From NCBI GenBank assembly GCA_046538945.1, contig JBKHHW010000034.1, positions 1 to 24,270 on the forward strand: DNA of 24,270 nucleotides, in the 5' to 3' direction. Positions 15,112 to 22,292 of this stretch are shown here, piece after piece. Each line of letters starts with the position of its first letter. Position 1 is the stretch's first letter. The stretch is from JAEZKC01 sp046538945. GTDB taxonomy: Bacteria > Fibrobacterota > Chitinivibrionia > Chitinivibrionales > Chitinispirillaceae. The position numbers and the translations under genes were made by a program. The notes beneath the pieces are model-generated. The model worked only from the letters and a program-made list of their open reading frames with translations, searched no databases and was not told the DNA's origin.

Positions 15112-15477
15112 CTTGATTTTCAACGTCTTTCATGATTTATGGAAGGTTTCAGGTTCGCTGATCAGGTGTATGCGTCTAAGATTTTTAGCTTCTGGTGTAG
15201 TTACGGCAGGCGGAAGCGTGTTTATGTTTTTCAGTGCAGTTTTTTGTAATCATTCTCATTCTCACTCACCTTTTCACCTTTTGTTTCACTTCTTTTTCAC
15301 AATGCTTGAGGTAATTGTAAAAAAGACCTCTTTTGATCAGCTCCGCGGGTGCGAAGCCAAGGTCCTGAATGTATTTTAGAAGTCTTGCTTGGAACTCTGA
15401 TCGGGATTCGCACCGGAAAGGGAGTTTCCTCTATTCATTCATTACCAGCTAATAATTACTCTGGGAGTTGTAGTTAC
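15112..15477. other. Intergenic region before aspS
   Basis: Apart from the promoter at its left edge and the nested stem structure at 15339-15426, this stretch holds a pyrimidine-rich run on the + strand (about 15245-15300) with repeated tctcac/tttcac words, and a small dyad aaaagacctctttt at 15321-15334. A 69-codon open frame from ATG 15170 has a hydrophobic start but runs into the pyrimidine tract and the stem structure, and I do not call it. I could not place an aspS promoter with confidence. Confidence 0.4.
15339..15426 (+). promoter_or_regulatory. Nested stem structure, possible structured leader of aspS
   Basis: Three nested pairings share one axis: AGCTCC (15339-15344) with GGAGTT (15421-15426, one G-U); a perfect 8-bp GGTGCGAA (15348-15355) with TTCGCACC (15407-15414); and CCAAG (15357-15361) with CTTGG (15388-15392). 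This ends about 50 bases before the preferred aspS start. It has no U-run after it, so it is not a plain terminator, and it lacks the T-box AGGGUGGNACCGCG. Function unknown. Confidence 0.4.
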
Positions 15478-17337
15478 ATGTCACTTACCATCGAGCAGAA
15501 CACGCCGGAAGAAACAAATAGTACACCCAGCACCGGCGCAAGCAGTGCAAAGGAGACCAGAAAAGAGATGCATCGGTACCGTTCCCATACCTGCCATGAG
15601 CTTAGAAAAGAGAATGTTGGTGAATTTGTCCGTGTCAGCGGCTGGATTCATAACAGGCGTGACCATGGCGGTGTGCTGTTCATCGATGTTCGGGATCACT
15701 ACGGGCTCACTCAGGTGGTAATATATCCCGACCGTGCGTTCCAGAAAAAAATCGCTCACCTCACCAAGGAAACTGTGGTGCGTTTTGATGGGCTGGTGGC
15801 CGAGAGAGCAGAGGACAATATCAATCCCAAGCTGCCCACAGGGGATGTTGAACTTGTTGCCGACTCCTTCGAAATTCTCAGTGAAGCTGATCACACGCCG
15901 TTTTCGATTTTTCCGGAGGATCCCGCACCCGAGGACATGCGTCTGGAATATCGATTTCTGGATCTGCGCCGCAGCAAAATTCATCAGAACATCATTTTGC
16001 GTTCCAAGGTAATATCCTTTATTAGGCAGGCTATGACCCAGATGGGCTTCAACGAGTTCCAGACACCTATTCTGACCAGCTCATCACCTGAAGGTGCCCG
16101 CGACTTTCTGGTGCCTTCGCGTCTTCATCCGGGTGAATTCTACGCACTGCCTCAGGCTCCTCAGCAGTTCAAGCAGCTTCTGATGGTTGCGGGATTCGAT
16201 AAGTATTTTCAGATTGCCCCCTGTTTCCGTGACGAGGATGCCCGGGCCGACCGTTCTCCTGGAGAGTTCTATCAGCTTGATATCGAGATGTCCTTTGCGA
16301 CTCAGGAAGACGTGTTCGAGGTAGTGGAAAAGGTGCTCCACGGCGTTTTCAGCCAGTTCTCCACCTTCAAAACCGATTCCGTTCCCTTCAGGCAGATTCC
16401 ATACCGGGAAGCAATGGTCAAATACGGAACCGACAAGCCGGATTTGCGTATTCCCATCGAAATACAGGATGTCTCTTCGCTTTTTCTCAAGAGCGGTTTC
16501 AAGATCTTTGCTGAAACTGTTGAACAGGGTGGCGTGGTTCGTGCTATTCCGGTTAAGGGTGGAGCAAAGAACTCCAGAGCTTTCTTTGACAGGATGGTTG
16601 AATTCGCTCAGTCCATCGGTTCCCAGGGACTGGCCTATCTGACATGGACCGAGGAGAATGTCAAGGGTCCCATTGCCAAGTTCCTTGATAAGCAGAGCAT
16701 GGATGATTTGGCGAAAACGCTTCAGGTCGGACCAGGCGACGTGGCATTCTTTGTGTGCAATGATGAGGTCAGAGCAAACAGAATCGCCGGTGAAATCAGG
16801 GTGAAGCTGGCTCAGGAACTCGATCTGATCGAAAAGGGGGTCTACCGTTTCTGCTGGATTACCGATTTTCCGATGTTCGAGTACAATGAAGAGCTGAAAA
16901 AGATCGACTTTTCCCATAATCCGTTCTCCATGCCTCAGGGCGGAATGGAAGCACTTGAGAAGACCGATCCGCTCGAGGTCAACGCCTATCAGTACGATAT
17001 CGTGTGCAACGGAATCGAGCTGTCAAGCGGAGCGGTCCGCAACCATCGGCCGGACATCATGTATAAGGCTTTTGAGATTGCCGGCTACAGCAAACAGGAT
17101 GTTGATGACCGGTTCGGTGCACTGATCAAGGCGTTCCGCTACGGAGCTCCTCCTCATGGTGGAATTGCTCCCGGAGTGGACCGGATTATCATGCTGCTTG
17201 CTGACGAACCGAACATAAGGGAGATTATTGCATTTCCTATGAACCAGAAGGCCCAGGATCTCATGATGAGTGCTCCTTCGCCTGTTTCAGACAAGCAGCT
17301 CAAGGAACTTCATATCAAGCCTGTCCATTATAGGTAA
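15478..17337 (+). CDS. aspS: Aspartate--tRNA ligase
   Basis: Charges tRNA-Asp (class II synthetase). After an N-terminal tail come the OB-fold anticodon domain (WIHNRRDHGGVLFIDVRDHY), motif 2 (FRDEDARADRSPGEFYQLDI, the SPGEFYQ form I know from alphaproteobacterial-type enzymes), the bacterial GAD insertion (from about YGTDKPDLRIP onward) and motif 3 (GGIAPGVDRIIML). Start choice: ATG 15478 has GGGAG ten bases upstream and gives 619 residues. ATG 15568 has AAGGAG 12 bases upstream and gives 589 residues, closer to the usual length, dropping a Ser/Thr/Glu-rich tail. An upstream start near 15349 would translate through the stem structure and is unlikely. Whether it is discriminating, or also charges tRNA-Asn, cannot be read here. 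First gene of a four-gene + strand run. Confidence 0.96.
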   Translation: MSLTIEQNTPEETNSTPSTGASSAKETRKEMHRYRSHTCHELRKENVGEFVRVSGWIHNRRDHGGVLFIDVRDHYGLTQVVIYPDRAFQKKIAHLTKETVVRFDGLVAERAEDNINPKLPTGDVELVADSFEILSEADHTPFSIFPEDPAPEDMRLEYRFLDLRRSKIHQNIILRSKVISFIRQAMTQMGFNEFQTPILTSSSPEGARDFLVPSRLHPGEFYALPQAPQQFKQLLMVAGFDKYFQIAPCFRDEDARADRSPGEFYQLDIEMSFATQEDVFEVVEKVLHGVFSQFSTFKTDSVPFRQIPYREAMVKYGTDKPDLRIPIEIQDVSSLFLKSGFKIFAETVEQGGVVRAIPVKGGAKNSRAFFDRMVEFAQSIGSQGLAYLTWTEENVKGPIAKFLDKQSMDDLAKTLQVGPGDVAFFVCNDEVRANRIAGEIRVKLAQELDLIEKGVYRFCWITDFPMFEYNEELKKIDFSHNPFSMPQGGMEALEKTDPLEVNAYQYDIVCNGIELSSGAVRNHRPDIMYKAFEIAGYSKQDVDDRFGALIKAFRYGAPPHGGIAPGVDRIIMLLADEPNIREIIAFPMNQKAQDLMMSAPSPVSDKQLKELHIKPVHYR

Positions 17338-17378
17338 TAGATCTGAGCAGTATCGCAAGAGAGGGGAGGGACTTTGCT

Positions 17379-18632
17379 ATGGCCGGATTGATAAAAGCAG
17401 TGGCAGTGTTGATTCTCCTGGTTACGAGTGTGAATGCGATGCTGCTTATCCCTATGGATGGGGCCCAGACCGACCATCTCAAGGCTTACGGCATTGTTTA
17501 CAAAATGCTCTCGGGCGGAGCACGGGTGTACTGGCTTCTCAATTACAAAGGCGGCTCTTTCGTTGCGGAGAATGCCGAAAAATTCGAGGTTGACGCACGT
17601 TCCGCCGGAGTGGAGATCCAGTCCATCTCAAACTCTGCCTGGGCTGAGATTCTGGATGTGATCGACAAGAACAATATGGAGAAGGTGGTTCTTGAAAAGG
17701 CTCCTGAAATCGCGGTCTACACTCCATTGGGAAAACTTCCCTGGGATGATGCGGTTACTCTTGCTTTGACTTACGCGGAAATACCTTACGCCAAGATCTA
17801 CGATGAAGAGGTAGTGTCGGGAAAGCTTTCCGAATACGACTGGCTTCACCTTCATCATGAGGACTTTACGGGTCAGTACAGCAAGTTTCACGCGAGCTTC
17901 TCCCATACAGCCTGGTATCAGAAGCAGCGGCTTGAACTCGAGAGGATGGCTTCCGGTCTGGGGTTCGAAAAGGTGAGCGACTGTAAGAAAGCCGTTGCCC
18001 TTGCTATCAGGAAATATGTCGAGAAGGGCGGTTTTCTTTTCGCCATGTGCAGCGCCACGAACACTCTGGAGATTTCCCTTTCGGCACTGGGCACGGATAT
18101 AGTCGCAAAAGAATACGACGGGGACGGTGTCGATCCGGACTACAAGAAAAAACTAGATTTCAACAACTGCATGGCATTCGAGAATTTCACGATCATCACC
18201 GATCCCATGGTGTCCTCCTTTGGCAATATCGATGTGAACCAGGTGAATACTCCCCACAGGAAAGCTGCTGAAGATTTCGTGCTGTTTGATTTCAGCGCGA
18301 AGCTGGATCCGGTTCCGTGCATGCTCAACCAGAATCACAGTTCTGTGATAAAGGGATATCATGGACTACTGACTTCATTTAACCGCAATGTGATCAAGAA
18401 AAGTGTCACTCTTCTGGGTGAAGTGCCCGGGACAGAGATGGTGTACTACATTCACGGTGTGGTGGGAAAGGGTCAGTTCACCTACCTGGGAGGGCATGAT
18501 CCCGAAGATTATTCTCATGCAGTTGGAGATAAGCCCACCATGCTCGAGCTTCACAAGAACTCGCCCGGTTACAGATTGATACTCAACAACGTGCTGTTTC
18601 CCGCTGCTGAGAAAAAAGAGAAAAAAACATGA
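17379..18632 (+). CDS. Secreted protein of unknown function, class-I-amidotransferase-like features
   Basis: 417 residues with a clear N-terminal signal peptide (hydrophobic AVAVLILLVTS, probable cleavage after VNA at 20). I recognise the family from Bacteroidota-like genomes, where I recall it being named asparagine synthetase B; nothing here resembles a real AsnB (no N-terminal Cys2, no PP-loop motif). Conserved-looking blocks are LLNYKGGSF (53-61), PWDDAVTLALTYAEIPY (121-137), WLHLHHEDFTGQY (155-167), GGFLFAMCSATNT (217-229) and YLGGHDPEDYSH (369-380). The C224 block resembles the nucleophile elbow of glutamine-amidotransferase-like folds, with H373 as a candidate partner; this is inference. 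The ribosome binding site is gggagg before ATG 17379. It is 41 bases after aspS and overlaps the next gene by ATGA. The mature protein should be periplasmic or exported. Confidence 0.85.
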   Translation: MAGLIKAVAVLILLVTSVNAMLLIPMDGAQTDHLKAYGIVYKMLSGGARVYWLLNYKGGSFVAENAEKFEVDARSAGVEIQSISNSAWAEILDVIDKNNMEKVVLEKAPEIAVYTPLGKLPWDDAVTLALTYAEIPYAKIYDEEVVSGKLSEYDWLHLHHEDFTGQYSKFHASFSHTAWYQKQRLELERMASGLGFEKVSDCKKAVALAIRKYVEKGGFLFAMCSATNTLEISLSALGTDIVAKEYDGDGVDPDYKKKLDFNNCMAFENFTIITDPMVSSFGNIDVNQVNTPHRKAAEDFVLFDFSAKLDPVPCMLNQNHSSVIKGYHGLLTSFNRNVIKKSVTLLGEVPGTEMVYYIHGVVGKGQFTYLGGHDPEDYSHAVGDKPTMLELHKNSPGYRLILNNVLFPAAEKKEKKT

Positions 18633-19969
18633 AGCGCAGCGGAAAAGAGATCTTTTCCTGGTGTTTTTACGATTGGGCGAACTCCGCCTTCGCACTCACG
18701 GTACTCGCAGGATTTTTCCCCGTTTTCTTCAAGAACTACTACAGCGCAGGCACCGATCCCGTAACCAGCACTGCCCGCCTGGGAGTAGGGAGTACGGTTG
18801 CCGGTCTCTTCATTGCTGTTCTGTCGCTTCTGCTCGGGGCTCTGGCTGATGCGGGGGGAGGAAAGAAGAGGTTTCTGGGAGTGTTCATGGTGCTGGGTGC
18901 ATTCAGCACTGCATCGCTGTTTCTGGTCGCCCAGGGTGCCTGGGTTGTCGCTCTTGCAGTTTTCATCCTCGGGAATATCGGCTTCTCCTGTGCCAACCTG
19001 TTCTACGATGCTCTGCTTGTGGATGTTGCTGATGAGAAGAGGATGGACTATGTGTCGAGCATGGGTTTTTCTCTGGGATATCTCGGGTGCGGACTGCTTT
19101 TCACGCTGAACGTGTTCATGACCGTTAAACCGGACCTCTTCGGTCTTGAGAATGCAGCCCAGGCTGTCAAGGTGTCCTTTCTGATGGCTGCTGTGTGGTG
19201 GCTTCTTTTCTCCATCCCCCTGTTTCTTAATGTAAAGGAGAGGAGGCTGGTCCGACACGTTGCCTCCTCTTCCCTTGTTTCAGATACTCTCGGCAGACTG
19301 AAAAAGACTTTTACCGCAATAGTGAAAAAGAAAGTTCTGTTGTTCTTTCTATGCGCCTACTGGCTCTATTTCGACGGGGTGAACACCTTCATCCGCATGG
19401 CAGTGGATTTCGGTCTTTCCATAGGGTTTACCTCCCAGACTCTCATGATCTCTCTTCTGGTGGTTCAGTTCGTTGCGTTTCCCTCCGCGCTGGGCTTTGG
19501 CTATCTGGCCCAGAAGTTCGGCACACAGCGTCTGATTGTGGTTGGAGTGCTGATTTACATTTCTGTGAGTGGAATCGGGGCCTTTTTCATGAGGACCGAA
19601 ACTCATTTTATTATCCTGGCTGCCATGACCGGGCTTGCGCAGGGGGGGATACAGGCGCTGAGCCGTTCCTACTTCGGCAAGCTCATTCCTGCTGCCGAAT
19701 CGGCGGAGTATTTCGGTTTTTACAACATAGTGGGAAGATTTGCCGTGGTGGGGCCTTCTCTGGTGGGGGTTGTCGCACTCGTGGCGCAAAGTTCGGGCGC
19801 TGAAGGTGCGCTTGCGTCAAGGCTGGGGATATCATCTGTGAACGTACTCTTTATCTCGGGACTGATTTTTCTTCTTCTTGCTGAAACTGAGAGGCTCAAA
19901 AAGGAAAAGGTGGAGGAAGCGGCGGTCGCTGCCGGGAGTAAGCTGGAAACAAATCCAGGAACTGTGTAG
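18629..19969 (+). CDS. MFS transporter, UMF1 / Atg22-like family
   Basis: 446-residue inner-membrane protein with about 12 hydrophobic segments in the major facilitator layout. The N-terminal SWCFYDWANSAFALTV is the hallmark of the UMF1 family (related to yeast Atg22). A loop with ADAGGGKKRF follows TM2-like segments, and AQGGIQALSRSYFGKLIP lies in the second half, where this family has a conserved SRS-type motif. The central loop (about 200-235) is basic. The substrate is unknown in bacteria; Atg22 exports amino acids in yeast. The start ATG overlaps the stop of the preceding secreted-protein gene (ATGA), implying coupled translation. The C-terminus is a short charged tail. Confidence 0.92.
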   Translation: MKRSGKEIFSWCFYDWANSAFALTVLAGFFPVFFKNYYSAGTDPVTSTARLGVGSTVAGLFIAVLSLLLGALADAGGGKKRFLGVFMVLGAFSTASLFLVAQGAWVVALAVFILGNIGFSCANLFYDALLVDVADEKRMDYVSSMGFSLGYLGCGLLFTLNVFMTVKPDLFGLENAAQAVKVSFLMAAVWWLLFSIPLFLNVKERRLVRHVASSSLVSDTLGRLKKTFTAIVKKKVLLFFLCAYWLYFDGVNTFIRMAVDFGLSIGFTSQTLMISLLVVQFVAFPSALGFGYLAQKFGTQRLIVVGVLIYISVSGIGAFFMRTETHFIILAAMTGLAQGGIQALSRSYFGKLIPAAESAEYFGFYNIVGRFAVVGPSLVGVVALVAQSSGAEGALASRLGISSVNVLFISGLIFLLLAETERLKKEKVEEAAVAAGSKLETNPGTV

Positions 19970-20008
19970 AAGTTCAATTTCAACAGAGTTATTGGGAGTC
20001 AAGTCACG

Positions 20009-20587
20009 ATGTCGAGGCGACACAAGCTCGGTGATATGGAGACCAACTATGAAGTGCGCAGCTTTGATGCCCATATACCGCTGGAAGAGTACAGGAGGCT
20101 GGAAAAAAATCCCCTGTATATCATATTGGATAATCTGAGAAGCGCGTTCAATGTGGGTTCGGTGTTCAGGCTCTGCGACGCAATGAGGGTGTCGGGGCTG
20201 TTTCTATGCGGATATACCGCTCATCCCCCACATATCAAATTGGAGAAGACCTCCCTGGGAACAATAGAGTATGTTCCCTGGAGACATTTTGAAAGCACAG
20301 TCGAGGCGGTTAAGTATCTCAAAAGACAAAAGATGCAGGTCTGGGCGGCGGAAACGACTTCATGCTCGCTTCATTATGCGGATGTAGCTTATCCTTCGCC
20401 GGTGGGAATTGTTTTCGGGAATGAGGCTCTGGGGGTGAGCAAAGAGGTGCTTGATCTTTGTGACAACCTGGTGGAAATACCTCTCCACGGATTCAAGAAC
20501 TCTATCAATGTGGCTACATCCTGTGCGGTTATAGGTTTTGCGGCTCTGGAAAGCATGCACAAAACAAAAAAGGCCGCAGTGGATTAG
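20009..20587 (+). CDS. TrmH/SpoU family RNA 2'-O-methyltransferase
   Basis: 192-residue SPOUT methyltransferase using S-adenosylmethionine to methylate a ribose in tRNA or rRNA. The three SpoU motifs are visible: N-x-RSAFNVGSVFR at 42-54 (N42, N48, R54), VFGNEALGVS at 135-144, and IPLHGFKNSINVATSCAV at 157-174. The length is that of a catalytic domain with almost no extension, so target site and symbol (trmH, trmL, rlmB) cannot be assigned. The start ATG 20009 has GGGAG ten bases upstream; ATG 20036 is a weaker alternative. It follows the MFS gene by 39 bases. Its last codons overlap the rpsU terminator of the opposite strand. Confidence 0.92.
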   Translation: MSRRHKLGDMETNYEVRSFDAHIPLEEYRRLEKNPLYIILDNLRSAFNVGSVFRLCDAMRVSGLFLCGYTAHPPHIKLEKTSLGTIEYVPWRHFESTVEAVKYLKRQKMQVWAAETTSCSLHYADVAYPSPVGIVFGNEALGVSKEVLDLCDNLVEIPLHGFKNSINVATSCAVIGFAALESMHKTKKAAVD

Positions 20588-20598
20588 ACCGCGGCCTT
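20566..20598 (-). terminator. Rho-independent terminator of rpsU
   Basis: Perfect 8-bp stem AAGGCCGC (20570-20577) / GCGGCCTT (20591-20598), loop of 13, read on the minus strand and followed by six Ts, a G and four Ts (20571 down to 20561). It begins 24 bases past the rpsU stop. The stem spans the last codons and stop of the convergent methyltransferase gene. On the plus strand the stem has no T-run after it. Confidence 0.88.
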
Positions 20599-20621
20599 GA
20601 ACCGATTTGACCCGGTTTGTA

Positions 20622-20828
20622 TTATCTTTCTCTCCAGCTCATGCGCTTTTCTTCACGCATACGCTTGCGCTTGGAGGAATTCAGACGCCTTTTCTTCTCT
20701 TCAGAGGGCTTCTCGTAGTGGCGGTACTTTTTGACATCTGACAAAATACCCGCACGTTCGCACGTCTTGCTGAAGCGGCGCAGAGCTTTTTCAAATGCTT
20801 CATCTTCCCGAACAACGATACCGTTCAT
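20622..20828 (-). CDS. rpsU: 30S ribosomal protein bS21
   Basis: 68-residue small-subunit protein, highly basic, with the family pattern MNGIVVREDEAFEKALRRFS, then the RAGILSDVKKYRHYEKPSE region and a long Arg/Lys-rich C-terminal helix ending in MSWRER. Known: bS21 sits near the anti-Shine-Dalgarno of 16S rRNA and affects initiation. The start ATG 20828 has AAGGTGA eight to nine bases upstream. It appears monocistronic, with an extended -10 promoter and a terminator of its own; neither dnaG nor rpoD is adjacent. Confidence 0.97.
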   Translation of the reverse strand: MNGIVVREDEAFEKALRRFSKTCERAGILSDVKKYRHYEKPSEEKKRRLNSSKRKRMREEKRMSWRER

Positions 20829-20876
20829 GCAACTTCACCTTCTTTCTATATGCTAAAAGTTGGGTTAGAATAGATA

Positions 20877-20905
20877 AATATAACATTTGCCGTTTATAGG
20901 AACAA
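20877..20905 (-). promoter_or_regulatory. sigma70 promoter of rpsU
   Basis: Minus strand TTGTTC (20905-20900), a 17-bp spacer, TATATT (20882-20877) preceded by TGT (extended -10). This is the same architecture as the promoter at 15083-15111. The start would lie near 20870, about 40 bases before the rpsU ATG. Confidence 0.65.
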
Positions 20906-21013
20906 GCAGACCGTTGGATCTGCAGTAATCTTTCTTGGGTTCAGGATATCCCTTTCTGACGATCGGAATGCACGTCCGGCAGAGCCGGTTGAGTGATTCG
21001 GTTCCTGACCTGC

Positions 21014-21048
21014 TTTCAAGTTGATTGAAATCAATGTATTTTTATCTT
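21014..21048 (+). promoter_or_regulatory. Overlapping dyads and possible promoter of the MurNAc operon
   Basis: TTGATTGAAATCAA (21021-21034) is a perfect 6-bp dyad, overlapping TTTCAA-N5-TTGAAA (21014-21030). TTGATT could serve as -35 with TATCTT (21043-21048) as -10 at 16 bp, so the dyads would cover the -35 like an operator. Both hexamers match only 4 of 6. The rest of 20906-21110 shows nothing else I can name. Confidence 0.3.
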
Positions 21049-21110
21049 TTTGGCTCCGGAACCGCATTCCGGGACTTATGTACATTCGAGACCTCAATTG
21101 AAGGACGCAT

Positions 21111-22292
21111 ATGACCAGGTTCGGACTGGATATTCTTCTTACAGACTTCCCTTCAGAGCTCAGGGGCAAGAGATTGGGAATTGTCTGCCATGCGGCTTCC
21201 ATCGCATCAGATTACCAGCATATAGTCAATCTTCTCGCCCAAACCCCCCAGTGCACTCTTGGTGCAATTTTCGGGCCGCAGCACGGGCTGTTCGGTCAGA
21301 CCCAGGATAACATGATCGAATGGGAGGGCAGTGTGCACCCTGAGCTGAAGGTTCCGGTCTACAGCTTATACGGGGAGGTGCGCACGCCCAGCGATTCCAT
21401 GCTCGAGGGTCTGGATGCGTTTCTGTTCGATATACAGGATGTGGGGGCACGTCCCTACACCTATGTGTGGACACTCAAAAACTGCATGGAGGCCTGCGCT
21501 CAGAAGGGTATCCCGGTATGGGTTCTGGACAGGCCTAATCCGATCGGGTGTCTCGGAATGGACGGTCCCATGCTTTCTGAGGAGTTTTTCTCGTTCGTGG
21601 GCGGTGCGACTATGCCCCTTTGCCACCGGATGACCATGGGGGAGATGGCGCTTCTGATAAAAAAACTTTATGTCGGGGATTGCGATCTCAATATAGTGTG
21701 GATGGAGAACTGGTGGCGCGATTCGCTCTGGAGCGAGACCGGCTTGCCCTGGGTGCTCCCTTCGCCCAATATGCCCACTCTCGACACCGCTGTGGTCTAC
21801 CCCGGTCAGGTGCTTCTTGAAGCCACCAACCTTTCAGAGGGGCGTGGAACCACAAGACCATTCGAACTGTTCGGTGCTCCCTATTTGAAAGTTACTGAGG
21901 TTGTATCGATGCTTCAGAAGGAGAACGTGCCGGGTTGTCTTTTCAGAGAGCATGGGTTTATACCTACCTTCCAGAAGTGGAAGGGCGAGTTCTGTGCCGG
22001 ATTGCAGATTCATATTACTGATGCAAGAACTTTCCGGCCTGTGCAGACAAGCGTTGCACTTCTGAGCGCAATTCTGAAAACTGCCTCCGATGAGTTCCAG
22101 TTCAAAGATCCTCCATATGAATATGAGTATGAGAAGATGCCTTTTGATATTCTGGCCGGAGATACGCGTTTGCGGGATGCTTTAGTAAGCGGAGTGCCGG
22201 TTGAGGAAATCAGAGGTGAATGGGAAAAGGAATACGCTGTCTGGAGCGAACTGTTTTCAGCAGTTTCACATTACCCGGAGAAACGCTTGTGA
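21111..22292 (+). CDS. DUF1343 (NamZ-like, GH171-related) protein, cytoplasmic form
   Basis: 393 residues spanning the whole DUF1343 family. Motifs: GLDILL (5-10), FGPQHGLFG (54-62), VPVYSLYGEVRTPS (81-94), FDIQDVGARPYTYVWT (106-121), VLDRPNPIG (138-146), SPNMPTLDTAVVYPG (218-232) and NLSEGRGTTRPFELFG (240-255). Known: Bacillus NamZ is a secreted exo-beta-N-acetylmuramidase releasing MurNAc from non-reducing ends. Here there is no signal peptide, and the motif usually read FGPEHG has Gln57 for Glu, the residue I recall as the proposed catalytic Glu92 of B. subtilis NamZ. So the activity may differ. The start ATG 21111 has AAGGA five to six bases upstream. The stop overlaps the next gene's GTG (GTGA). 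The gene neighbours strongly suggest a MurNAc-related role. Confidence 0.9.
   Translation: MTRFGLDILLTDFPSELRGKRLGIVCHAASIASDYQHIVNLLAQTPQCTLGAIFGPQHGLFGQTQDNMIEWEGSVHPELKVPVYSLYGEVRTPSDSMLEGLDAFLFDIQDVGARPYTYVWTLKNCMEACAQKGIPVWVLDRPNPIGCLGMDGPMLSEEFFSFVGGATMPLCHRMTMGEMALLIKKLYVGDCDLNIVWMENWWRDSLWSETGLPWVLPSPNMPTLDTAVVYPGQVLLEATNLSEGRGTTRPFELFGAPYLKVTEVVSMLQKENVPGCLFREHGFIPTFQKWKGEFCAGLQIHITDARTFRPVQTSVALLSAILKTASDEFQFKDPPYEYEYEKMPFDILAGDTRLRDALVSGVPVEEIRGEWEKEYAVWSELFSAVSHYPEKRL

Noticed and set aside
15170..15379. 69-codon frame with a hydrophobic, signal-like start and a His-Ser repeat
   Set aside because: Its composition follows the pyrimidine-rich tract, the ribosome binding site is poor, and it runs into the stem structure.
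15340..15425. tRNA-like, tmRNA-like or T-box RNA upstream of aspS
   Set aside because: A GGTGCGAATCCC word on the minus strand resembles a T-loop, but no acceptor, D or anticodon stems form; the T-box core sequence is absent.
15349..15477. N-terminal extension of aspS from the start near 15349
   Set aside because: It would give an enzyme over 660 residues long, has no ribosome binding site, and its coding would run through the stem structure.
22220..22288. Longer N-terminus for the MurU-like enzyme
   Set aside because: It lies inside the preceding gene in another frame and adds residues before the usual nucleotidyltransferase start; GTG 22289 has a better ribosome binding site.
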